Shown here: in pieces, positions 6,157 to 12,446 of the stretch
Numbering within the stretch: the first letter of the stretch is position 1
Layout: every line of letters begins with the position of its first letter
Program-made: the position numbers and the translations under genes
Notes under the pieces: model-generated
Database searches by the model: none
What the model saw: only the letters and a program-made list of their open reading frames with translations
Told to the model about the DNA's origin: nothing
Assembly (NCBI GenBank): GCA_026396335.1
Contig: JAPLWZ010000105.1
Location: 1 to 13,508 of the forward strand
From: Microcaldota archaeon
Lineage (GTDB): Archaea; Micrarchaeota; Micrarchaeia; Anstonellales; Anstonellaceae
DNA length: 13,508 nucleotides
Direction: 5' to 3'

Positions 6157-9100
6157 TTATTGCGTTTTGGCTGCCGCGACCGGGTCAACAATGCCTTGCG
6201 GGTTGCCTGCGAAGTCCTTCATGCGGTATATCTTCACTTCGCCATTTGCGCTCTGGTAAACTTTGTCAAAGCCTGGCAGCTCATCAAGGAACATCGCCTT
6301 GTACAGGTTGGACGTGTAGAATGGGCCCTTGGCGTCTTCCATCCCATCTACAACCGTGCCGTTCGGGCCAGTCCAGATCTTTTTGTTGTTGTAGACGAGC
6401 TCGTAAATAAGCGAGCCTTGCTGCGAGTCAAACTGGCGGAGCAGCCCCTTACTGAGCACAAGGTCCCCGTTCGCATCCTTGCGGTCCATGTAGTACGTTC
6501 CGGATATTTTGCTTCCGTCAGCAAGCGTCACATCCCCGATGCAGTATTTCGGGTTGTTGGTGTCGAGCCCGGCATGCGTTATTGCGAATGCCATCACGCC
6601 TTTCCTTTGCTGCGATTCGGATATGGTGCACTGCACGCTTGCGGACTGCGAGTCAGGCACAAGTATCCTCTCGGGCATATGGTCAAACTCGCACTGCGAG
6701 GCGCCGGGATCCTGTGCCGTGCTGGTCAGGTTGTCATGCGCGCACGCAAGGTAATTGAGCGCGCCGTACTTGCCTCCGAATGCGGAAGTGCCGCTGCCGC
6801 CTATGAGCTCGGTGTCGAACAGCGCATATCTGCTGTCGTAATAGTTCATGGTGGTGGTGAGGTCCTGCGTGGTGCCGTCAAGGTAGTCGTGCGCCACGCG
6901 CCCGATCATTCCCTTGGAGCGGTGCTCGTTCCTAAGCACGCTCTTGCGGTCTCCGAAATAGTTTATCCAGTGGCCGTAATCCCACCAGGACGTGATGCGG
7001 TCACGCTCCGGCACGTTATTTCGTATCCATTCCATCGAATCTACCCAGTAGACATTCAGCCTGTTGCAGCGGAAGCTCGCCGCGTTGCGCGCGTCCGCGG
7101 AAGCATCTGCAGCTGCCTGGTTTGCAGGCAGGAGATCCGCCATCGAAAGCTGGGACACCTGGCAGAGTTCAGAGTTGTATTGGCCTTCTATTGTGTCTGC
7201 GAAATGGATGTCTGAGCCCGCAGTGCAAATGGTGTCATCATTGTAGCCTTTTGCTTTTATCTCGGTGCAAAGTGCCGCAAGCTTGGGCATCACCGCTTCA
7301 GGGTTGTCCTGGTAGCGCGCCTCAAAGCTCTTGAGCAGGAAGAATTTCGCGTAGGGCATCGGCCCTGCGGCCTGTTCATATGTGACAAGCAGCAGCAGGA
7401 CTATGAAAACTATTTTCAGAGCCGGGATGAAATCCGCCTGCTTCATCTTCTTTGCAAGCCATGCAAAGAACTGCTCTATTTCCGCAATTGCCGCGACTGC
7501 TGCAATCACTGCGGCCATGCCAACGAAAACCACGAATTTTATCTTGCCCAATCCAACGTATGCGGCTGGCAATGTGAGCAGGAGTATGAGCAGCATCACC
7601 GATGGCACATCCCGCTCCTCTCCCTTGCGGGTGAAGTGCCTCAATGCCAATCCTATGCTTGCGACCACCAGGAAAAACATCAAAAGCGAATTTGATTTGG
7701 CGCCGGTTGCAATCCCGTTGCCGCCTGTCATGAGGTTGAAGCCGGTGTCTGCGAGTGAAAGCCCTGCATTGCCAAGCGCTGTGAACGGTGCGCAAAGCAG
7801 GTCAAGCCCGCCGTAGGCAACGTTGGCGATGGCGGTGCCCGTATCATTTGCAGAGGCTGCAATATGGTTCGCAGGCACAAGTGCAATGAAGCCAGCTTCC
7901 CCTTCGAACGACGCACCCGCCTTGTTCTGTTCCGCAATAGTGCGGTCAAGCGGCTGGTTGAATGCGGCATAGCCTACGAAATTGTACACCTTTCCCGCGA
8001 CAACTCCGCCGAGCGGGGTGAGCGCAAGCAGGAGCACTGCGATGACTGCGGCGCCTGCTGCAAGTTTCATGCGCTTTTTCTCGCTCCAGCCGGCTTCAAG
8101 GAGTTTTTCAACCGCGAATGAAAGTGCGACAGCGGCAATTGCCATTGCTGGTCTGCCGGCTATCAGGTTGGTTATCGTGCCGATGATGCTCTCGGTTGTG
8201 TAATAGTAGACGAGCGAACTCGAAATCAGTATCCCTGCTGCAAGTATCAGGTTCATCTCCCAGAATTGCGCGTTTTTCTTTCCGCGGATGAAGTATTCAA
8301 TCGATTGTAGCGCCACAAAACCCGTGAATGCGAGTGTCACCACCATTTCGTAGTTTGAGCCAAGCGTGCAGACAGCTGCGGCAAGCGCGGCGAATATGCA
8401 AAGCATAATGTCCTTTTTCTTGAGAGCCAATGCATAGCAGCCGGCCATCATCAATATGCCGACAAGGCCAAGCGCTATCGCCTCATTCACGCCTGCCGAG
8501 AGCTTGAAGAGACCAATAGGCAGGAATGCCATGAGCGCACCTGCGAACAGACCGTAACGCCTGCCGTAAATTGCTGTGAAGAGTAAGTATGCGCCAAATG
8601 CAGCCAAAGCAGCGGAAATTGGAGGCAGCCAGGACGCGGTAATGAAGAGTAGGTAGTTGTTGTATGTCGTTCCGCCCGTGTAAAGGGAATACCAAAGCGC
8701 CTCTGCATATGCCTTAATCGGGACCGAGCGGTGCGTGGACTGCACTTCCGGGAACCATGCGGTGTCTTCAGTAAGCGGCATGGCGCCAAGGCGCAGCACC
8801 TGCCCGGTTCCATATACGTACCAATACGGGTCAAGCTCGGAATAAATTGGCGTGTAGGGCGCAAGATGCGACCAGAATGCGAGGAATACCACTAGGGCAA
8901 GAAGCACAGTTGCCGCGTGCTTTTTCACAAATTCCTCGCTTGCTATCTTGTCAAAGTCAAAATTCATTTTCGGCATGCTGATTGACAGAGAGTAAACTTT
9001 CTCCTTGTAGCCATAGGCAATCCCTGCCGCTGTCACCAGGAGCAGGTTGGCAATTGCAAGCGGGAGCGAGAAGCCCAATCCCGCCATAGACTCAATGAAG

Positions 9101-9270
9101 ATGAGCAGCGGGACTGAAACCATGCCAAGGAAGAAGCACAAGATGAGCTTTTCCAAAACTGACAGGTCGCTTTTTTTCAAAAGCGGCCAGCCAAGGGCAA
9201 GCCCGGGCACCATGCATGAAAGCAGGACCACTAGGTTATAGTAAAGGAAATTGAAGTCAACTGCTGCCAT
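6157..9270 (-). CDS. aglB: Oligosaccharyltransferase AglB (STT3 family, GT66)
   Basis: This is a 1037-residue catalytic subunit that transfers lipid-linked glycan to Asn-X-Ser/Thr sequons outside the membrane. Residues 1 to about 640 hold many hydrophobic helices; the rest is an extracytoplasmic domain. Visible motifs: SELDPYW (144-150) as the first acidic motif, SAGVNEAIAL (258-267) at the second acidic motif, TIAEQ (444-448) matching the TIxE/SVSE loop, and the hallmark SWWDYGHWI (761-769). A YALFDTELIGG stretch follows, in the region of the DK/MI motif. At the second acidic motif the usual Asp appears to be Val261, with Asn262-Glu263 retained. The outer domain has eight cysteines (668, 682, 703, 735, 843, 860, 881, 910). 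The start ATG 9270 is set by an AGGAGGT site 6 bases upstream. The frame stays open for 92 more codons upstream, but those overlap the divergent gene's promoter and are not protein-like. It is the first gene of an operon with the glmM-like gene. Confidence 0.95.
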   Translation of the reverse strand: MAAVDFNFLYYNLVVLLSCMVPGLALGWPLLKKSDLSVLEKLILCFFLGMVSVPLLIFIESMAGLGFSLPLAIANLLLVTAAGIAYGYKEKVYSLSISMPKMNFDFDKIASEEFVKKHAATVLLALVVFLAFWSHLAPYTPIYSELDPYWYVYGTGQVLRLGAMPLTEDTAWFPEVQSTHRSVPIKAYAEALWYSLYTGGTTYNNYLLFITASWLPPISAALAAFGAYLLFTAIYGRRYGLFAGALMAFLPIGLFKLSAGVNEAIALGLVGILMMAGCYALALKKKDIMLCIFAALAAAVCTLGSNYEMVVTLAFTGFVALQSIEYFIRGKKNAQFWEMNLILAAGILISSSLVYYYTTESIIGTITNLIAGRPAMAIAAVALSFAVEKLLEAGWSEKKRMKLAAGAAVIAVLLLALTPLGGVVAGKVYNFVGYAAFNQPLDRTIAEQNKAGASFEGEAGFIALVPANHIAASANDTGTAIANVAYGGLDLLCAPFTALGNAGLSLADTGFNLMTGGNGIATGAKSNSLLMFFLVVASIGLALRHFTRKGEERDVPSVMLLILLLTLPAAYVGLGKIKFVVFVGMAAVIAAVAAIAEIEQFFAWLAKKMKQADFIPALKIVFIVLLLLVTYEQAAGPMPYAKFFLLKSFEARYQDNPEAVMPKLAALCTEIKAKGYNDDTICTAGSDIHFADTIEGQYNSELCQVSQLSMADLLPANQAAADASADARNAASFRCNRLNVYWVDSMEWIRNNVPERDRITSWWDYGHWINYFGDRKSVLRNEHRSKGMIGRVAHDYLDGTTQDLTTTMNYYDSRYALFDTELIGGSGTSAFGGKYGALNYLACAHDNLTSTAQDPGASQCEFDHMPERILVPDSQSASVQCTISESQQRKGVMAFAITHAGLDTNNPKYCIGDVTLADGSKISGTYYMDRKDANGDLVLSKGLLRQFDSQQGSLIYELVYNNKKIWTGPNGTVVDGMEDAKGPFYTSNLYKAMFLDELPGFDKVYQSANGEVKIYRMKDFAGNPQGIVDPVAAAKTQ

Positions 9271-9276
9271 ATGAAA

Positions 9277-9283
9277 ACCTCCT
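9277..9283 (-). promoter_or_regulatory. Strong Shine-Dalgarno site deciding the aglB start
   Basis: On the minus strand AGGAGGT is followed by six bases (TTTCAT) and the ATG ending at 9270. It is the best match to the archaeal anti-Shine-Dalgarno in the window and excludes the longer upstream frame. Confidence 0.85.
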
Positions 9284-9350
9284 ATTAATGCTTCGATTGA
9301 TACCCAGTCCTGTCTCTCGTAACTCTCCCGTCTCATTTCCTGCCAACAGA

Positions 9351-9360
9351 TTATTAAAAA
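9351..9360. promoter_or_regulatory. AT box, probable TATA element shared by divergent genes
   Basis: TTATTAAAAA lies in the 112-base gap between aglB (minus) and the reductase gene (plus). On the plus strand its centre is about 28 nt before ATG 9383, with no Shine-Dalgarno site, so a leaderless message is expected. On the minus strand it reads TTTTTAATAA and would give aglB a leader of roughly 55 nt carrying the strong AGGAGGT. No other AT-rich box is evident in the gap. Confidence 0.5.
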
Positions 9361-9382
9361 CCTACCCACTCCACTCTTTTTC

Positions 9383-10474
9383 ATGTATGATGTGCATGTG
9401 GTGGGGGGCGGGCCGGCCGGCTGCTTTGCAGGCATCGGCGCGCTCGTGTCAGGCAAGAAGGTGCTGCTTTCAGAAGAGCACGGGCAAATCGGCGAGCCTG
9501 AAGCCTGTTCGGGGCTCATTTCCCGCTCTGGCTTGGAATCCCTCAAGCCCTATGTTGATTACAAGAAAATATACCTCAACACAATTACTTCTGCACGAAT
9601 CATTTCTGGGAAAAAGGAATTCATCATCCGCCCAAAGGAGGAAATCGCAATTCTTGTCTCACGCTGCGAACTTGACAAATTGGCTGCGCAATCATTCGAG
9701 CAGCAGGGCGGGGCGCTTAGCTTGGGGAAAAAAGTCACGCGCAACTTCTCCGCAAAATCAATCATAGGCGCGGACGGGCCGGCGTCAGCGGTTGCTGATT
9801 ACTTCGGCTTCCCGAAAATATCCTCATACGTTGCCTGCATGCAGGGCAACTTCAAGTTCGCCTGCGATGACCCGCACCAGACTTCCATTTACCTTTCAGG
9901 AAAGGATTTCCCTGGGTTTTTCGGCTGGGCAATACCGATTGACGAGTCGCACGCGAAAATCGGCGTGGGCGTGTCGCTTCCAAAGCACCCGATTGCACAT
10001 TACAAACGGTTTCTTGCGCGCCTGGGCGTCGCCTCCAAGCCGGAAAGCGAGTTTGCAGCAGTAATACCGACCTCTGTCAGAAAGCGCACTGCGATGCAAA
10101 AGAACGGCTACTCAATACTGCTCGCGGGCGACAGCGCAGGGCAGGTAAAGGCAACAACCGGCGGCGGCATATTCTTCGGCGCGCAGTGCGGCATGCTTGC
10201 AGGCAAAAATTCTGGCGCGCCCCAGGAATACGAGCGCGAATGGAAAGGCAAATATGGTCTTGACCTTGCGCTCCACAAGCAGTTTCGCACCTTCCTGAAC
10301 ATGAATGGCGGCGAGCCGCATCCGCTCCTCCTTTCCGCGGCAAAATCATTCTTTTTCGAGGATCTGCTCTCCGAGCGGGGCAAGATGGACAGGTGGGGTC
10401 AAATGCTGACGCCTTCAATATTGTCAGACTACACGAAAATAGTTGCGCAAAAGATAACTGGTGCATCAAAATGA
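9383..10474 (+). CDS. Geranylgeranyl-reductase-family FAD-dependent oxidoreductase
   Basis: This 363-residue flavoprotein resembles archaeal geranylgeranyl reductases, which saturate isoprenoid double bonds in membrane lipids or dolichol-type carriers. Visible motifs: the FAD-binding GGGPAG (8-13) after a hydrophobic strand, a CSG motif (42-44) in EPEACSGLIS matching the family's conserved cysteine region, GADGPASAV (129-137), the diagnostic FPGFFGWAIP (176-185) followed by AKIGVGVS, and the second FAD motif LLAGDSAGQ with TTGGGIFFG (247-266). Length is slightly short for the family. The start is the ATG 28 nt downstream of an AT box, with no Shine-Dalgarno site. It overlaps the PHP gene by ATGA (10471-10474). 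With aglB on one side and a cis-prenyltransferase two genes on, reduction of the glycan carrier is a reasonable guess. Archaeol core lipid saturation is the main alternative. Confidence 0.88.
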   Translation: MYDVHVVGGGPAGCFAGIGALVSGKKVLLSEEHGQIGEPEACSGLISRSGLESLKPYVDYKKIYLNTITSARIISGKKEFIIRPKEEIAILVSRCELDKLAAQSFEQQGGALSLGKKVTRNFSAKSIIGADGPASAVADYFGFPKISSYVACMQGNFKFACDDPHQTSIYLSGKDFPGFFGWAIPIDESHAKIGVGVSLPKHPIAHYKRFLARLGVASKPESEFAAVIPTSVRKRTAMQKNGYSILLAGDSAGQVKATTGGGIFFGAQCGMLAGKNSGAPQEYEREWKGKYGLDLALHKQFRTFLNMNGGEPHPLLLSAAKSFFFEDLLSERGKMDRWGQMLTPSILSDYTKIVAQKITGASK

Positions 10475-11178
10475 TCGGCAAAAAAGGCAAACAAAAAGCA
10501 TTCCGCGCAGACCTTCACATGCACACTTGCCACTCAATAGACTCGCTCTCGCGCGTGGAGGATGTACTGGCTGCAGCCGTGAAAGCGGGGCTGAATGCAA
10601 TTGCAATCACAGATCACAATGAAACCGAGGGCGCATTTGAGGCGCAGAAAATTGCGAAAGCGCACAAGCTGCCGCTGCAAATAATAATCGGCGAAGAAGT
10701 GATGTGCAAGGAGGGCGACTTGCTGGTGTATTTCCTCAAACGCCGCATTGCCCCCGGCCCGCTGGCACAAGTCCTCAAGGAAGTGAAGCGCCAGGGCGCA
10801 GTCTGCTCAAGCGCGCACCCGTACGACTTCACGCGCGGCGGAATACCTCTTGACAACTTGCCGGCATCCATTCTCAAGCAGATTGACTGCATAGAAACAT
10901 TCAACTGCCGTGCCATGCTGAAAGGCATGAATGAAAAAGCCGCAGCCGCTGCAGTGCGCTTCAACAAGCCCCAACTCGCAGGCACAGATTCTCACCATCC
11001 GTCCGAACTGGGTGGCGCATATGTGGAGTTTTCCGGCATTTCCGCGCTCACTCCTTCCACGCTTCTTACTGCTCTGAGAAAAATCATCGGCAAGGTCGCC
11101 CCCACGCACGTGAAAATATTCACGAGATATGCGGTGCTAAGAAATCGATTGGCGGGAAGGAAAAAGAAAGTCGACTAA
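10471..11178 (+). CDS. PHP-domain metal-dependent phosphoesterase
   Basis: This is a 235-residue protein with a complete PHP metal site: DLHMHTCHS (14-22; H16, H18), ITDHNE (46-51; D48, H49), the acidic pair GEE (74-76), SSAHPYDF (113-120; H116) and GTDSHHPSELG (171-181; D173, H175). PHP proteins hydrolyse phosphoester bonds using two or three metal ions; this stand-alone type resembles COG0613/PHP-family proteins, and its substrate is unknown. The start chosen is ATG 10471, which overlaps the TGA of the reductase gene and implies coupled translation. An in-frame start at 10393 would overlap the reductase by 82 bases and add non-conserved residues, so it is rejected. The N- and C-terminal ends are lysine-rich (KKGKQK and GRKKKVD). 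Cotranscription with the reductase is clear from the overlap, but no functional link is obvious. Confidence 0.88.
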   Translation: MIGKKGKQKAFRADLHMHTCHSIDSLSRVEDVLAAAVKAGLNAIAITDHNETEGAFEAQKIAKAHKLPLQIIIGEEVMCKEGDLLVYFLKRRIAPGPLAQVLKEVKRQGAVCSSAHPYDFTRGGIPLDNLPASILKQIDCIETFNCRAMLKGMNEKAAAAAVRFNKPQLAGTDSHHPSELGGAYVEFSGISALTPSTLLTALRKIIGKVAPTHVKIFTRYAVLRNRLAGRKKKVD

Positions 11179-11194
11179 CGGGATAAGCCTCTGT

Positions 11195-11202
11195 CTTAAA
11201 TA
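11195..11202 (+). promoter_or_regulatory. TATA-like box before cis-prenyltransferase gene
   Basis: CTTAAATA is centred 27 nt before an in-frame GTG (11226) and 36 nt before the ATG (11235) of the prenyltransferase gene. Transcription would start close to either codon, so the message is leaderless or nearly so. Confidence 0.45.
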
Positions 11203-11234
11203 GTTTAGCGGCTCATTTTTCAAACGTGGGAGCC

Positions 11235-11906
11235 ATGAAGCCGAAGCACATCGCAATCATACCTGACGGCAATCGCCGCTGGGCGAAAAAGCGGGGGCTT
11301 ACGCCGGTGCAGGGGCACGATGCGGGCATTGACAACATACAAAACGTGATGAAGTGGTGCCGCAAGTACAAGATCCGCGAGCTTACAATGTGGGGCTTTT
11401 CAACCGAGAATTTCCTGCGAGACAGATCCGAGGTGACTGGGTTAATCTCCCTTTTCAAGATGAAGCTGTCTGAAGGGCTGCAGAAGGACTACGTGAAATA
11501 CAAGGTGCGCGTGCGTTTCCTTGGGAAAATTTCCTCCTTTCCTTCCGACGTGCAGGAAAAAATGAGGCAAGTGGAAAAAGAAACCGCGCACTTTTCAAAG
11601 TACTCGCTCAACCTGATGCTTGCATATGGCGGCAGGCAGGAAATACTTGAGGCGGTGAACAGGGCGCTTGCAGGCGGGAAGCGCAAGCTTGATGAAAAAT
11701 CATTCGCCTCGCTTCTTTACCTTCCGGATTCGCCCGACCTTGTGATCCGCACTTCTGGAGAAATGAGGACTAGCGGCTTCCTTCCGTGGCAGTCTGCATA
11801 TTCTGAATTTTATTTCTCGCGCAAGCTCTGGCCTGACTTCCACGAATCAGACTTCAAGCGCGCGCTTGCGGATTACGCGAAAAGGAAAAGAAAATACGGA
11901 AAATAA
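11235..11906 (+). CDS. uppS: cis-prenyltransferase, (di/tri)trans-polycis-polyprenyl diphosphate synthase family
   Basis: This 223-residue soluble cis-prenyltransferase elongates an allylic diphosphate with isopentenyl diphosphate to a long cis-polyprenyl diphosphate, the precursor of the dolichol-type glycan carrier. Motifs: IAIIPDGNRRWA (6-17), holding the catalytic Asp, Gly, Asn and Arg, GFSTEN (52-57), LAYGGRQEI (about 132-140), and the C-terminal PDLVIRTSGE with FLPWQSAYSEFYF, which binds the isopentenyl pyrophosphate. All are intact. The length is at the short end of the family. The ATG at 11235 begins the conserved region; a GTG at 11226 would add only M-G-A and is equally possible because the TATA-like box lies exactly 27 nt before it. 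The gene is 56 bases after the PHP gene. In this setting it most likely makes the carrier used by the GT4 enzyme and AglB. Confidence 0.93.
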   Translation: MKPKHIAIIPDGNRRWAKKRGLTPVQGHDAGIDNIQNVMKWCRKYKIRELTMWGFSTENFLRDRSEVTGLISLFKMKLSEGLQKDYVKYKVRVRFLGKISSFPSDVQEKMRQVEKETAHFSKYSLNLMLAYGGRQEILEAVNRALAGGKRKLDEKSFASLLYLPDSPDLVIRTSGEMRTSGFLPWQSAYSEFYFSRKLWPDFHESDFKRALADYAKRKRKYGK

Positions 11907-11919
11907 CATAAGTGCGCGG

Positions 11920-11945
11920 AAATAAAAAAAATAAAAAATAAAATA
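11920..11945 (+). promoter_or_regulatory. A-rich promoter stretch upstream of the DUF192 gene
   Basis: The stretch consists of repeated AATAAAA units of A and T only (last C/G at 11919, next at 11946). Its centre lies 25-30 nt before ATG 11957, the expected place for an archaeal TATA box. Exact box boundaries cannot be assigned because of the low complexity. It is A-rich on the coding strand, so it does not look like a terminator for uppS. Confidence 0.4.
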
Positions 11946-11956
11946 CGGGTTCGTAA

Positions 11957-12403
11957 ATGAAATTCGACATGGGATTTGCATTGGCAGTCCTGGTGGTACT
12001 CATGGCATTTGTAATTTTCGCATCGTCCTCTTTGCAGCCGAATTACCGTCTTACTAACAAGGCAAACAACAAATCCGTGAACATTTCAATGGAAATAGCG
12101 GACAACGACCTCTCGCGCATGCGCGGCTTGATGTTCCGCTCAAAAGTAATCCCAATCCTTTTTGTATTCGGCTACACCGGGCTGTTCCCGATACACTCGC
12201 ACTACTGCCCTGGCGAGTTTGACGCAGTCTATCTTTCGCAGGACGGGAAAGTGGTGGAACTATTCAGGAAAATCCCGGTGGGGCTTGACAGGATAGAGCC
12301 GACAAAGCCTGCGTCCTTTTTGCTCGAACTTCCTCCTGATGTGACTGACGCGATAAAAATCAAAGTCGGGGACGAATTGTCCTGGAAAGACCTGAAGAAA
12401 TAG
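11957..12403 (+). CDS. DUF192 protein with N-terminal membrane anchor
   Basis: This 148-residue protein has a hydrophobic segment at about 6-24 (signal anchor or signal peptide) followed by a DUF192 (COG1430) domain at about 40-145. Recognisable parts are MEIADNDLSRMRGLMFR (45-61), FVFGYTGLFPIHS (69-81), FDAVYLSQDGKVVELF (88-103) and the end ELPPDVTDAIKIKVGDEL (124-141). The common bacterial FWMKNT core is replaced by an IHSHYCPGEFDAVYL version, which I associate with archaeal members. The function of DUF192 is unknown; the domain here would sit outside the membrane. The upstream 11920-11945 region is a poly-A/T-rich stretch that can supply a TATA element about 27-30 nt before the ATG. The gene lies between uppS and the secretion ATPase, with gaps of 50 and 43 bases. 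Confidence 0.8.
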   Translation: MKFDMGFALAVLVVLMAFVIFASSSLQPNYRLTNKANNKSVNISMEIADNDLSRMRGLMFRSKVIPILFVFGYTGLFPIHSHYCPGEFDAVYLSQDGKVVELFRKIPVGLDRIEPTKPASFLLELPPDVTDAIKIKVGDELSWKDLKK

Positions 12404-12446
12404 AACTGCAATAACTGTACTGGCAAATCGGCGCGGGGTGGTCTTG

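Noticed and set aside
5299..7215. Very long open frame (638 codons) on the plus strand
   Set aside because: It is antisense to the glmM-like gene and aglB, both of which show full sets of family motifs. Its translation is low-complexity and has no recognisable domain, so it is a codon-bias shadow.
9271..9546. 92-codon upstream extension of aglB
   Set aside because: The AGGAGGT site sits directly before ATG 9270, and the extension overlaps the start of the divergent reductase and lacks membrane-protein character.
10393..10470. Upstream in-frame start for the PHP protein
   Set aside because: It would overlap the conserved end of the reductase by 82 bases; the ATGA overlap at 10471 is the normal coupled arrangement and the added residues match nothing.
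11908..11956. A-rich low-complexity stretch as a possible origin or terminator
   Set aside because: It is short, has no repeats or inverted repeats of origin type, and is A-rich rather than T-rich on the coding strand. A promoter for the next gene is the simpler reading.
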